A DNA stretch of 64,000 bases from Natronococcus occultus SP4 (GTDB taxonomy: Archaea > Halobacteriota > Halobacteria > Halobacteriales > Natrialbaceae). Positions 47,622-56,920 of the stretch are shown piece by piece. The stretch is taken from contig NC_019974.1 of the NCBI RefSeq assembly GCF_000328685.1, forward strand, positions 124,001-188,000, in the 5' to 3' direction. Position 1 is the first letter of the stretch. Each line of letters begins with the position of its first letter. A program made the translations under genes and the position numbers. The notes under the pieces were generated by a model. That model saw nothing but the letters and a program-made list of their open reading frames with translations, made no database searches and was not told the origin of the DNA.

Positions 47622-50040
47622 GGAAACTCAAACCCAGACTCGAACCGCGACCCAGGACCGCATCGTCAAAAGTATCGACCGTGTCGCCGACCGAATCGGC
47701 TCGGTCTGGCCGCTCCACTCCTTCGTCACCGCGAACCCGCTCTCGGGGTTCGAAGACCGGCCGTTTCACGAAGCCGTCGCCGAAGGCGAGCGGCTGTTCG
47801 GCGGCCGCGGCTACCCGCGTCCCGAAATCTTTCGTCGGGCCTGGGAGGACGGTCGGATCGATCCCGAAATACTGCGCGCAGAACTCGCCGCCCACGAACT
47901 CGACGACGATCCCGAGACGCACCTCGAGACGTTGGCCGAGCGCGAAACAGAGCGGGGCAACGAGACCGACGACGCAACGGAAACCGTCGACCGCGTGCTC
48001 GCAAAGTGGCTCGCCGCGTTTCTCGACCAGGACCACGCGAACTGGTCGATGCCCAACCGCGAGGAGGGATTCTACGCCGCTTGGCGCGAACTCGCTCCCC
48101 ATGACGGCGACGTGCCCGGCTGCGACGATCCCGATGACCTCCCCGAGACGGCGATGGCGGTGCTGGAGGACGCACTCGGCGAACTCCCCGACCCGCGCTG
48201 GGATGACGTTCTCGAGTTCCACCTCGCCGCGCTGCCCGGCTGGACGGGGTTCATCAAGCAACGCACCGAGGACGATTCGGATCCGTGGCAGTCGGAGTAC
48301 CCGATCACGCTGTCCGAATACCTGGCCGTGCGGCTGGCGCTTTGTGACCTGCTGGATGCCCCGATCGAGCCCGCCGATGCGAGCGGCGACGATCCCGCTG
48401 CAACCGCCGACGAGGACGCCCCCCTCGAGGAGATCTGGCTGTCGGCCTGGGAGCAGAGCTATCGTCGTCGTCTCCTCGAAGACGTCGACGACTCCGTCAC
48501 CGAGTCGTCCCACGGCGACGACGAGCGCCCGGACGCACAGCTCGTCTTCTGTATCGACACGCGCTCGGAGATCATCCGCCGCCACATCGAAGCACAGGGC
48601 AGTTACGAGACTCACGGCTACGCAGGGTTTTTCGGCATCCCGATGCAGTACAAGGAACACGATTCGGAGGTCGTCGCCGACGCCTGCCCGCCGATCGTCG
48701 AGCCACAACACCTGATCGCCGACGAACCCGAGACCGACCGCGGTGAAAAGACGACGACCCACGACCAGTGGCACGGGCTGGTGAGCGCGACTCGGAAACA
48801 CTTCAAGCGTCTCAAGACCAACGCCGTCGCCGCCTTCCCGTTCGTCGAAGGAGGCGGCGGCGCCTACGGGTCGGTGATGGTGGCACGGACGCTCGCCCCG
48901 TCGGCCCTCTACAAACTCGATACCGCCGTCGACGAGCGCGTCCCGAGCACCCACGAGTTCTGTTCTCCCACGCTCGAGTACCCGCGGATGAGCGACGACG
49001 AGAAAGTCGAGTACGCACAGACTGCCTTCGAACTCATGGGCTGGACGGAGTTTTCTCGCCTGGTCGTCTTCGCAGGTCACGCGAGTCACACGACGAACAA
49101 CCCGTTCGACTCGAGCCTCGACTGTGGGGCCTGTGCCGGCAACCCCGGCGGCCCGAACGCGCGTATACTCGCAAAGATCTGCAACGACGAAAGCGTCAAA
49201 GCCGAGCTCCGCCAGCGCGACTTCTCGATCCCGGAGGACACGGTGTTCGTCGGGGCCGAACACAACACGACGACCGACGAGATCACCCTCTTCGACGGCG
49301 ACGTTCCCGAGAGCCACCACGAGGACATAGAGGAGTTGCGCGACGACCTCGAGCAAGCACGTCGCGCTGCAGCCGCCGAGCGCAGCGAATCGCTGACGAA
49401 CGCCGACCCCAGCGATCCCATCCGCGAGACGGCACGCCGCGCGGTCGACTGGGGCGAAACCCGACCCGAGTGGGGTCTGGCCGGCAACGCCTCGTTCGTC
49501 ATTGGCCCTCGCGGACTGACCGACGACGAGGACCTCGATGGCCGCGCGTTCCTTCACTCCTACGACTGGTCGACCGACCCCGACGGTGACGCACTCGAGT
49601 TGATCATGGCGGGACCGCTCGTCGTGACACAATGGATCAACAACCAATACTACTTTGCGACCGTCGACAACGACGTCTACGGCAGCGGCTCGAAGGTCAC
49701 GCAAAACCCGGTTGGTAACGTCGGCGTCGTCCAGGGCAACGGCGGCGATCTGATGACCGGCCTCCCGCTACAGTCGCTGAAGGCCGCCGACGACGAGCCC
49801 TACCACCAGCCGCTCCGCCTGACCGCGGTGATCCACGCGCCAGTCGAGCGCGTCACCGAGATTCTCCGCGAACACGAGAACGTCGAACGGCTGGTGGCAA
49901 ACGGCTGGATCGCCAACCTGACCGTCATCGATCCTACCCAGGACAACCGGGTCTTCCACTATCAGGGGGGCCTCGAGTGGGAACGCCCGGCGCCAGAACC
50001 GACCCCACAGCAGGCCAGCGCACCCGCAAGTTCGGACTGA
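47611..50040 (+). CDS. dabA: DabA, CO2-hydrating subunit (DUF2309)
   Basis: An 809-residue DUF2309 protein, the soluble partner of DabB, thought to act as a vectorial carbonic anhydrase that makes bicarbonate from CO2. The zinc-site residues of the family are present: Cys314 and Asp316 in VFCIDTRSE, His490 in FAGHASHT and Cys505 in LDCGACAG. The N-terminus PLHSFVTANPLSGF is characteristic. Acidic insertions near 255-275 and 590-610 fit a halophile. The gene is coupled to dabB, and a beta-carbonic anhydrase gene faces it downstream. Confidence 0.94.
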   Translation: MTPKETQTQTRTATQDRIVKSIDRVADRIGSVWPLHSFVTANPLSGFEDRPFHEAVAEGERLFGGRGYPRPEIFRRAWEDGRIDPEILRAELAAHELDDDPETHLETLAERETERGNETDDATETVDRVLAKWLAAFLDQDHANWSMPNREEGFYAAWRELAPHDGDVPGCDDPDDLPETAMAVLEDALGELPDPRWDDVLEFHLAALPGWTGFIKQRTEDDSDPWQSEYPITLSEYLAVRLALCDLLDAPIEPADASGDDPAATADEDAPLEEIWLSAWEQSYRRRLLEDVDDSVTESSHGDDERPDAQLVFCIDTRSEIIRRHIEAQGSYETHGYAGFFGIPMQYKEHDSEVVADACPPIVEPQHLIADEPETDRGEKTTTHDQWHGLVSATRKHFKRLKTNAVAAFPFVEGGGGAYGSVMVARTLAPSALYKLDTAVDERVPSTHEFCSPTLEYPRMSDDEKVEYAQTAFELMGWTEFSRLVVFAGHASHTTNNPFDSSLDCGACAGNPGGPNARILAKICNDESVKAELRQRDFSIPEDTVFVGAEHNTTTDEITLFDGDVPESHHEDIEELRDDLEQARRAAAAERSESLTNADPSDPIRETARRAVDWGETRPEWGLAGNASFVIGPRGLTDDEDLDGRAFLHSYDWSTDPDGDALELIMAGPLVVTQWINNQYYFATVDNDVYGSGSKVTQNPVGNVGVVQGNGGDLMTGLPLQSLKAADDEPYHQPLRLTAVIHAPVERVTEILREHENVERLVANGWIANLTVIDPTQDNRVFHYQGGLEWERPAPEPTPQQASAPASSD

Positions 50041-50101
50041 CCCAACGAAACTGGCCCGCATCGAGCGGAGCGCGGAACGTCTCGTCGGTTCACCCGCGAG
50101 T

Positions 50102-50320
50102 TCACAGCTCTTCTAGGTCCTCGAGCTGGTGTACCGTCACGGAGACGAAGTACACTATCATGAACAGCGCGAAGCCGACCACGAGGCCGCCGAGTTCCCG
50201 GGTACCGATGCCGGCCGGTGTGATTACGGCGAGTGCCGCTAGGGCGACGACGAAGACTGCGGTCGTGAAGGCCCCCACGGTGTAGTAGAAGCCGATGTCG
50301 GACTCGAGATATGCCCGCAT
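50102..50320 (-). CDS. Small two-helix membrane protein
   Basis: A 72-residue protein, MRAYLESDIGFYYTVGAF at the N-terminus, with two helices about 11-34 and 45-63 (VVGFALFMIVYFVSVTVHQL), then an acidic tail (EDLEEL). A TTTTG about 27 bases upstream on this strand is a weak TATA candidate. It lies between dabA and the carbonic anhydrase gene, in the same direction as the latter with 79 bases between. A link to carbon transport is possible but unproven. Confidence 0.65.
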   Translation of the reverse strand: MRAYLESDIGFYYTVGAFTTAVFVVALAALAVITPAGIGTRELGGLVVGFALFMIVYFVSVTVHQLEDLEEL

Positions 50321-50399
50321 GACCGATCGTTTCACCACAAGTGGCAAAACAGTACCGACCTCGGGGTTCGTGGGCGGACCGTCGGGCTGATCCGTCGAA

Positions 50400-51101
50400 T
50401 CAGTACAGCAAACTCTGGGTCGACGTCGCGAACTCGTCGGGGATCAACTCGGTGATCCGTCCGGAGTCGGTCTCGCCGTTGACGTTGACCAGATACGCCC
50501 GTCCGTACGCGTTGCCGTAGACGCCTTGGAAGTCGTAGACGAAGCCGTAGACGCCGACGTCATCGGGAACGTCGTCGGACTCCCGGAGAAACCCTGCCTG
50601 GTAGTCGACGTTGTACTCGACGAGCTGGTTGATCACCGTCGACTCGTTCATCTCGCGGTCGATCAGGTCGCTCTCGAGACCCTCCTCGATGACCGGTACC
50701 AGCATCTCGACCCACTTATCGACGCCTTTCGGTCCGGGAAAGTCGCCGCCGGTCGCGACCTGGTACGCGGCGGTGATGGCCCCACAGCCGGTGTGGCCAA
50801 CGACGACGGCGACATCGGTGTCCGTGTGGTGAATCGGGTAAAGCACTCCGCCGTCGACGATCCGATCGCCGTCGTCGTCATCCCAGACCTGGTTACCGAT
50901 GTTGCTCGGCGTAAAGATCACTCCCGGATGGTCGAACCCCCACATGTGCTCCTGTGGCACCCGTGAGTCGGAACAGCAGATCGCGACAGTATCGGGATGC
51001 TGGTCCGTCTGGACCTCGGCGAAGTAATTCTCCGGGAGCGACTCGACGTGGCGCTGGTTGCCGGCGAGCAGCTCCTCAAGGAACTTCCGAGTCGATCCCA
51101 T
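50400..51101 (-). CDS. Beta-type carbonic anhydrase
   Basis: A 233-residue enzyme interconverting CO2 and bicarbonate. The Zn site C43/D45/R47 (CCSDSRVP) and H103/C106 (GHTGCGA) is complete. A GTG four codons upstream is possible, but a TTTTTG TATA-like element near 51125-51130 fits the ATG at 51101. No signal peptide, so it acts in the cytoplasm. Its position, facing the DAB operon across one small gene, suggests a shared role in inorganic-carbon supply. Confidence 0.93.
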   Translation of the reverse strand: MGSTRKFLEELLAGNQRHVESLPENYFAEVQTDQHPDTVAICCSDSRVPQEHMWGFDHPGVIFTPSNIGNQVWDDDDGDRIVDGGVLYPIHHTDTDVAVVVGHTGCGAITAAYQVATGGDFPGPKGVDKWVEMLVPVIEEGLESDLIDREMNESTVINQLVEYNVDYQAGFLRESDDVPDDVGVYGFVYDFQGVYGNAYGRAYLVNVNGETDSGRITELIPDEFATSTQSLLY

Positions 51102-51259
51102 AGCACAACTCACACGGACAGGGTCAAAAAGGTTTGATGCGGTCTCGAGGTCTGTGAGCGTCGGTCCGCGACCGTTCGGCCGACGCCGAAGCCAGTCTTG
51201 CGGACGAGCGGGCTGCCGGGAAGCGGACCTTCACTTTTCGGCGTGTACATGGGGTCGGT

Positions 51260-52276
51260 ATGGCAGAGACCAGGCAGTGGCGACTGGCGAGCCGCCCGTC
51301 CGGCGAACCGACCCGCGAGAACTTCGAACTCGTGACCGTCGCGCGACCCACTCCCGGAGACGGCGAGGTGCTCGTTCGGACGCTGTACCAGTCGGTCGAC
51401 CCATACATGCGCGGGCGGATGCGCGACGCCGACTCCTACGCGGAGCCGTGGGACGTCGGCGAGCCGATGCGGGCGGGCGTCGTCGGCGAAGTGATCGAAT
51501 CCAACGACGACGGCTTCGAGTCCGGCGACGTCGTGACGGGCGAGCTTCCCTGGGCCGAGCACGCGGTCGCGGACGGCGAGGAGCTGCGTCGCGTCGATCC
51601 CGATCGGGGTCCGATCTCGACGGCGCTCGGCGTCCTCGGGATGCCCGGCGTGACGGCGTACTTCGGGATGACCGACGTCGCCGAGCCGAAGCCGGGCGAC
51701 ACGGTCGTCGTCTCGGCGGCAGCCGGTGCCGTGGGATCGGTTGCGGGGCAGCTCGCTCGACTGAGCGGCGCCCGCGTCGTCGGCACGGCCGGTAGCGACG
51801 AGAAGATCGACTGGCTGACCGACGAGCTCGGGTTCGACGCCGCGATCAACTACCGGACGACCGACGACCTGCCCGGCGCGGTGGCCGAGGCCTGTCCGGA
51901 CGGCGTCGACGTCTACTTCGACAACGTCGGCGGGCCGATCACCGACGCGGTCTGGCCCCTGCTGAACGTCCGTTCCCGCGTCGCCGTCTGCGGACAGATC
52001 GCCCTCTATAATGCGACCGAGATCCCGACGGGGCCGCGAAAGCTCGCCAAGCTAATCGAGTCTCGTGCACGCGTGGAGGGACTGCTGGTCCGGGACTACG
52101 AGGACCGACGGAGCGAGGCGCTCGAACGGCTCTCGACGTTCATCGCCGACGACGAACTGCGCTACCGCCAACACGCCGTCGAGGGGTTCGAGAACGCGCC
52201 CGACGCGTTCATGGGGCTGTTCGAGGGCGAGAACGTCGGCAAACAGCTAGTACAAGTCGCGGATCGGAACGACTGA
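51260..52276 (+). CDS. NADP-dependent MDR oxidoreductase (CurA-like)
   Basis: A 338-residue medium-chain dehydrogenase/reductase of the zinc-free leukotriene B4 12-hydroxydehydrogenase / CurA group. The start RQWRLASRPSGEPTRENFEL is typical. The Rossmann motif is AAAGAVGSVAGQLAR, and FDNVGGPITDAVWPLLN is the substrate-loop region. It probably reduces alpha,beta-unsaturated carbonyls. Cytoplasmic; convergent with the ABC-2 gene pair. Confidence 0.92.
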   Translation: MAETRQWRLASRPSGEPTRENFELVTVARPTPGDGEVLVRTLYQSVDPYMRGRMRDADSYAEPWDVGEPMRAGVVGEVIESNDDGFESGDVVTGELPWAEHAVADGEELRRVDPDRGPISTALGVLGMPGVTAYFGMTDVAEPKPGDTVVVSAAAGAVGSVAGQLARLSGARVVGTAGSDEKIDWLTDELGFDAAINYRTTDDLPGAVAEACPDGVDVYFDNVGGPITDAVWPLLNVRSRVAVCGQIALYNATEIPTGPRKLAKLIESRARVEGLLVRDYEDRRSEALERLSTFIADDELRYRQHAVEGFENAPDAFMGLFEGENVGKQLVQVADRND

Positions 52277-52298
52277 GCGAACGGTCGGCCGTCGCGGC

Positions 52299-53096
52299 TC
52301 AGTCGGTCAGTCCGTAGCCGATCTTGAAGAGGTAGACGTCGAGCGCGATGACCCCGACGGTAAGGAGCGTGAGCACGCCCAGCGACGCGTACGGGGCGAG
52401 TTCGGCGTAGGCTGCCGGCGCGATCTCCAGCATGTCCGAGTAGCCGAGCAATCCGTACCGGACGCTGTCGACCATGTACACCATCGGGTTCAGCAGGGAG
52501 ACGGTCTGCCAGGTCGCCGGCAGCATTGTCAGCGAGTAGAAGACGGCCCCGAAGAACACCAGCGGCCGCAGGATGAACTGGTTCATCACGGTGAGGTCGT
52601 CGAAGTCCCGCGCGACGAGCCCGCCGATGATTCCGAAGGCGGCAAACAGCGCGGCGATCACGACCATCGTCGCCACCAGAAAGATGCCGTTCTCGATCGA
52701 GATCGGAACGAACAGCCGGCCGACGACGGCGATGATGACCCCGACGATCAGCCCGCGGACGGCGCTGGCGCCGACGTAGGCGACGACCATCTCGGCGTAG
52801 GAAAGCGGCGAGGTCAGCGTCTCGTGGATGTACTCGTTCCAGCGCCCGTGGAAGATCGAGAACGAGGCGTTCTCGAAGGCGTTCGAGATCGTCCCGAGGA
52901 CGACCAGCCCCGGAACGAGAAAGAGGATGTAGCCGATCCCCGCGACGGGTTCGTCGATGCGGCCGCCCAGGATGATCCCGAAGACGGCGAAGTACAGCAC
53001 GTTCGTGATCGCCGGCGGCATGAACGTGTTCTTGGGTCGGCGGATGAACCGGAGGAGTTCCCGTCGAAAGAGCGCACGAAAGCCGACCGACAGCAT
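52299..53096 (-). CDS. ABC-2 type exporter permease
   Basis: A 265-residue membrane protein with six predicted helices of the ABC-2 family (drug or lipid export). An N-terminal FRRELLRFIRRPKNTF amphipathic segment and GLVVLGTISNAFENAS are typical. Its ATG overlaps the ATPase stop by one base (TGATG). The exported substrate is unknown. Confidence 0.92.
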   Translation of the reverse strand: MLSVGFRALFRRELLRFIRRPKNTFMPPAITNVLYFAVFGIILGGRIDEPVAGIGYILFLVPGLVVLGTISNAFENASFSIFHGRWNEYIHETLTSPLSYAEMVVAYVGASAVRGLIVGVIIAVVGRLFVPISIENGIFLVATMVVIAALFAAFGIIGGLVARDFDDLTVMNQFILRPLVFFGAVFYSLTMLPATWQTVSLLNPMVYMVDSVRYGLLGYSDMLEIAPAAYAELAPYASLGVLTLLTVGVIALDVYLFKIGYGLTD

Positions 53097-54115
53097 CAGG
53101 CGACCCCCTCCTGCTCCCGCGTCGGCGTCCCGTCGTCCTCGGCCGTCTCGTCCTCCGTTGCCCCCTCGTTGGTCGGCGCGTCGGATCGGGTCGTCGTCCG
53201 ATCGTCCTGTCGCGTCAGGTCGACGAAGATCTCCTCGAGAGAGGTCCGAGTGATCTCGAGGTCGGCGATCTCGTGGCCTGCGGCCTCGAGGTCGTTCAAC
53301 AGCCGCGGTGCGGTCGAGCCGCCGTCGTCGACTCGGACCTCGAGGCGGCCGTCCTCGAGAGTCGCCTCGTGGGCGTAGCCGCCGACCGAGGGCGTGACCG
53401 ACGGTGCGTCCTCGAGCCGAACCGAGATCGTGTCCGTCCCCCGGGTCTTGAGCTCGTCAGGGGTGGCGACGGTCACCTTGTGGCCCTCGTTCATGATCGC
53501 GACGCGGTCACAGAGGCGTTCGGCCTCCTCGATGTAGTGGGTCGTCAGCAGTATCGTCGTTCCCTCCTCGTTGAGTTCGGTCACCAGCTCCCAGAGGTCG
53601 TGGCGCAGCTGGACGTCGACGCCGGCGGTCGGCTCGTCGAGAATCAGGAGGTCGGGGTCGGTCACGAGCGCCCGCGCGAGCAGCAGTCGACGCTTCATCC
53701 CCCCGGAGAGCCAGTCGAAGCGCTCGTTTCGCTTGTCGTAGATTCCGACCCGCTTGAGTACCTCGTCGGCCCGCTTTCCGGCCTCGTCTTCCGGAATCCC
53801 GTGGTAACCGGCCTTGTGCATCAGGACCTCGCGGATGGGGAAGAAACGATCGACGTTGAACTCCTGGGGAGCCAGCCCGATCGCGTTTCGGGCCTGTCGG
53901 TAGTCGTCCTCAACGTCGTGGCCGAAGACCCGCGCCTCGCCGCCGGTCTTTCGGACGAGACCGACCAGCGTATTGATAAACGTCGTCTTCCCGGCCCCGT
54001 TCGGACCGAGCAGCCCGAAGAACTCGCCCTCCTCAACGGTGAGCGAGAGCTCCTGGAGCGCGCGCAAGTCGCCGTACTCCTTCACGAGATCCGTCGTCTC
54101 GATGGCCGGTGGCAT
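53096..54115 (-). CDS. ABC-2 type exporter ATPase
   Basis: A 339-residue DrrA-like ATPase. Walker A is GPNGAGKTT, signature LSGGMKRRLLLAR, Walker B LLILDEPTAGVD and H-loop LLTTHYIEEAERL. The C-terminus (about 305-339) is an acidic low-complexity tail (DAPTNEGATEDETAEDDG) beyond the regulatory domain. It is cotranscribed with the permease gene. Confidence 0.94.
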   Translation of the reverse strand: MPPAIETTDLVKEYGDLRALQELSLTVEEGEFFGLLGPNGAGKTTFINTLVGLVRKTGGEARVFGHDVEDDYRQARNAIGLAPQEFNVDRFFPIREVLMHKAGYHGIPEDEAGKRADEVLKRVGIYDKRNERFDWLSGGMKRRLLLARALVTDPDLLILDEPTAGVDVQLRHDLWELVTELNEEGTTILLTTHYIEEAERLCDRVAIMNEGHKVTVATPDELKTRGTDTISVRLEDAPSVTPSVGGYAHEATLEDGRLEVRVDDGGSTAPRLLNDLEAAGHEIADLEITRTSLEEIFVDLTRQDDRTTTRSDAPTNEGATEDETAEDDGTPTREQEGVA

Positions 54116-54175
54116 CGGTGAGCCCTCGGCTATGCCCGCGGTTAAGAATGTTGGATCCGGTTCCCGAGGTCCCGA

Positions 54176-55408
54176 TCAGTCGCCCGCTCGGGGCTGGTTC
54201 GAGGGATCGACGGTGCCGCTCTTTTGCACGATATCGAAGGCCGTCATCACGTCGGACCGCGAGATCAGCCCGACCAGGTCGCCGTTCGTTCGCGAGGCTG
54301 GCTCGCCGACTGCGTCCTCGGAACCCCACTCGTTCTGGCTCTCGACGACGAGGAGCCGTCCGATGTTGTTTTCGCGCATCCGCTCGATCGCGCTCATCGC
54401 GTCCGAACTCGGCTCGATCGTCTTCAGATCGGTGGTCATTACGTCGGCAACGGTGTAGGCGTCGCGCTCGACGGGGTTGATGTCGCGGGCGTCCGACAAC
54501 GTGACGAGTCCCACGAGCCGTTCGCCGCCGAAGGCGTCGGTTTCGACGACCGGGTAACCGGTGTGGCGCTCGGTGAACATTCGCTGGATCAGGTCCGCGA
54601 CCGACGTATCCGGCTCGACGGTGTGGAGATCGCCCGCCGGCGTCATGATATCCTGGACCGTCACGTCCTGGAAGGCGGCTTTCATTGTCACCTGCTGGGC
54701 CTCGCTCGAGGCGGCGATGTAGACGAAGAAGGCGACGCCGATGAGAATAATGTTGAAGGCGACCAGTCCGAACAGTCCCATCGCGATCGCGAACATCTTG
54801 CCGATGCTTGCGGCCTGCTGGGTCGCCTGTGCGTAGGAGCGCCCGCGAGCGAGCAACGCACGCAGAATGCGACCCCCGTCCATCGGGAACGCGGGAATCA
54901 TATTGAAAATGGCGAGTGCGACGTTGAGCACGGCGAGATAGCCAAGGACGAACCGAGCCTCGCCGAAGGCCTCGGGCGTGAGGACGAACAGCACGTACGA
55001 CCCGACGCCGACGAGCACGGAGACGATCGGCCCGGCGATGGCGATGTTGAACTCCTGGCGCCAGTCCTCGGGCATCTCCGAGAGCGCGGCGATCCCGCCG
55101 AACAGCCAGAGCGTGATCGAGTCGATGGGGAAGCCGTACCGCTGGGCGGTCAGCGAGTGGCCGAGTTCGTGAAGCACGACTCCGACGAACAGTCCGACTG
55201 CGGCGACGAAACCGAGTATCCAGGGGGTGAAGCCGTCGGTAACAGCGGCCGTCTCGATCCCGGCGTCGAGAGCGATGTTCAGAATACCCGTAACCTCTCC
55301 GATCTGGATGCCGATGAGATACGCGAACAACGGCAACACCAGTAAGAACGTCAGATCGAGTTTGATCGGAATCCCGAACAGGGACCCGATCCGAAAGCTC
55401 CTCAGCAT
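54176..55408 (-). CDS. Site-2 protease (M50) with CBS pair
   Basis: A 410-residue membrane zinc protease. The catalytic HELGH is near 95, and NMIPAFPMDGGR supplies the third ligand near 185. A pair of CBS domains (about 255-390) follows in the cytoplasm, suggesting control by an adenosine ligand. Targets may be membrane-bound regulators. A TTTAAG about 27 bases before the ATG at 55408 supports that start over the 11-codon longer form. Confidence 0.93.
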   Translation of the reverse strand: MLRSFRIGSLFGIPIKLDLTFLLVLPLFAYLIGIQIGEVTGILNIALDAGIETAAVTDGFTPWILGFVAAVGLFVGVVLHELGHSLTAQRYGFPIDSITLWLFGGIAALSEMPEDWRQEFNIAIAGPIVSVLVGVGSYVLFVLTPEAFGEARFVLGYLAVLNVALAIFNMIPAFPMDGGRILRALLARGRSYAQATQQAASIGKMFAIAMGLFGLVAFNIILIGVAFFVYIAASSEAQQVTMKAAFQDVTVQDIMTPAGDLHTVEPDTSVADLIQRMFTERHTGYPVVETDAFGGERLVGLVTLSDARDINPVERDAYTVADVMTTDLKTIEPSSDAMSAIERMRENNIGRLLVVESQNEWGSEDAVGEPASRTNGDLVGLISRSDVMTAFDIVQKSGTVDPSNQPRAGD

Positions 55409-55839
55409 GGGGAGAGATTCCGGTGGCAGACCCTTAAACACGCCGCCGACAGCGGATGCCGATCAGCGTCGCGCGCTCCCGCCGTAGTCTCGACCCGTGA
55501 CAAACATGTTGTGTTGCGAAGTATTACTATCCTTATACGGACTGTCGATTGGGATCACGTCTCGATAGCCCGCTCGTTATTGAACCGTGGCTTTCAGCGA
55601 GTTGAACGAAAGAAACGATATCCGAGGAATATTTACCGGTGGTAAGCGATCGCCGTAATTCATAGTTCGGTCGATATTAGTGGCAGAGAGGTGGCAAAAG
55701 ACTCTATCCTGTTACCTAGGTTCGTCTTAGCTGGACAATAGAAAGAATAAGAATAGTATTAGGTCCATTATACTGTTTCCACAATATTGCTCGCATGCAC
55801 CATAGACTTATATAGATAGTCGGTGTGGCTCGTAGTACG
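55409..55839 (+). other. AT-rich intergenic island
   Basis: Within 431 gene-free bases, 55500-55830 is clearly poorer in GC than the rest of the window, with runs like AGAAAGAATAAGAATAGTATT. CTTATATAG at 55808-55816 is the TATA box of the wHTH gene. The composition suggests a long regulatory region or foreign DNA. No RNA gene or good ORF is recognised in it. Confidence 0.5.
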
Positions 55840-56073
55840 ATGATGGAACAACAACTTTCCACCACGACCCAGCTCGATCCGCTTCCCGACGAAATCGCCT
55901 CCTCGCAGGCCAAGCTCGTTTACCTCTACCTCGAGGCCAGCGGCGGTGCGACGGCGACGGATCTGAACGAGATTCTCGCGATGAAAAAGATCGACGTCCT
56001 CTCGGTTCTGAACTGTCTCACCGGTGAGGACCTCGTCGAGAAGACCGGCACCGAGTACGTCATCTGTAACTGA
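55840..56073 (+). CDS. Small winged-helix DNA-binding protein
   Basis: A 77-residue protein. Its single winged helix reads SSQAKLVYLYLEASGGATAT, DLNEILAMKKIDVLSVLNCL, then a short wing (TGTEYVICN). It belongs to the TrmB/MarR-like small regulators of haloarchaea. The TATA box at 55808-55816 sits about 28 bases before the ATG at 55840; a second ATG follows directly at 55843. Target unknown; autoregulation through the AT-rich upstream region is plausible. Confidence 0.8.
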   Translation: MMEQQLSTTTQLDPLPDEIASSQAKLVYLYLEASGGATATDLNEILAMKKIDVLSVLNCLTGEDLVEKTGTEYVICN

Positions 56074-56228
56074 GTGACGAGTTTTGCCGCGCTGTCTCCC
56101 GACTGGATAGTCCCAACTGAAACGATTCGCGCCGCTTGCCTCGGCGACACCGGTAGTCGACTCCGGACGTAGCGGTTCGAAGGCTTTATCCCCACGGTAG
56201 GCTTCCCTTTTCGTAAGTAACTACAACC

Positions 56229-56759
56229 ATGTCGGACAAACCCGCCTCAATGTACCGGGAGATCAGTAAGCCGGCGTACACCCGCCGCGAGTACATTACT
56301 GGAATCCCCGGATCGAAGATCGCACAGCACAAGATGGGCAATGTCAGTGCCGGTCCCGAGGACTACCCCGTCCAGATCAGCCTCGTCACCGAGGAGGAGG
56401 TTCAGATCCGCCACGGGAGTCTCGAGGCCTCGCGTCTGTCGGCCAACCGCCACATGCTCAAAAACGCCGGCGAGAACAACTACAAGATGATCCTCCGGAA
56501 GTTCCCCCACCACGTTATCCGAGAGAACAAGCAGGCGACGGGTGCGGGTGCGGACCGTGTTTCCGACGGGATGCGCCAGTCGTTCGGGAAGATCGTCGGT
56601 ACCGCCGCACGGATCGACGCCGGCGAGCGCATCTTCACGGTCTGGTGTGACGTCGACGACGCCGACCACGCCAAGGAAGCGTTCCGCCGCGCGTACAACA
56701 AGATCTCGCCGCCGTGTCGCGTCGTCGTCGAGAAGGGCGAAGAGAAGCTGATCTCGTAA
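56229..56759 (+). CDS. rpl10e: 50S ribosomal protein L10e (uL16)
   Basis: A 176-residue L10e/uL16 protein of the large subunit, placed near the tRNA path of the ribosome. The start [20 protein letters not shown] and the segment [20 protein letters not shown] are diagnostic. Length is standard. The RimK-like gene follows 161 bases later. Confidence 0.97.
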   Translation: MSDKPASMYREISKPAYTRREYITGIPGSKIAQHKMGNVSAGPEDYPVQISLVTEEEVQIRHGSLEASRLSANRHMLKNAGENNYKMILRKFPHHVIRENKQATGAGADRVSDGMRQSFGKIVGTAARIDAGERIFTVWCDVDDADHAKEAFRRAYNKISPPCRVVVEKGEEKLIS

Positions 56760-56920
56760 CCCGCCCGTTTTCTCTGCGCTCGCGTCGTGCCGTGAGCCGC
56801 GGTGCCGTTTTGCGGATCGCCGCCGACACAGAGGGACGGCGGTCTCTCGTCGCTGCTCCCGCGAGTCGCCCTACCCGCCGTCTCGAGCAGCTTTTTGTCT
56901 CGCTGCGTTCGAGCTCTGGT

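Noticed and set aside
47590-49704. Minus-strand open frame of about 704 codons
   Set aside because: It is a mirror of dabA, rich in Val, Arg and Gly with no recognisable domain; long antisense frames are common at this GC content.
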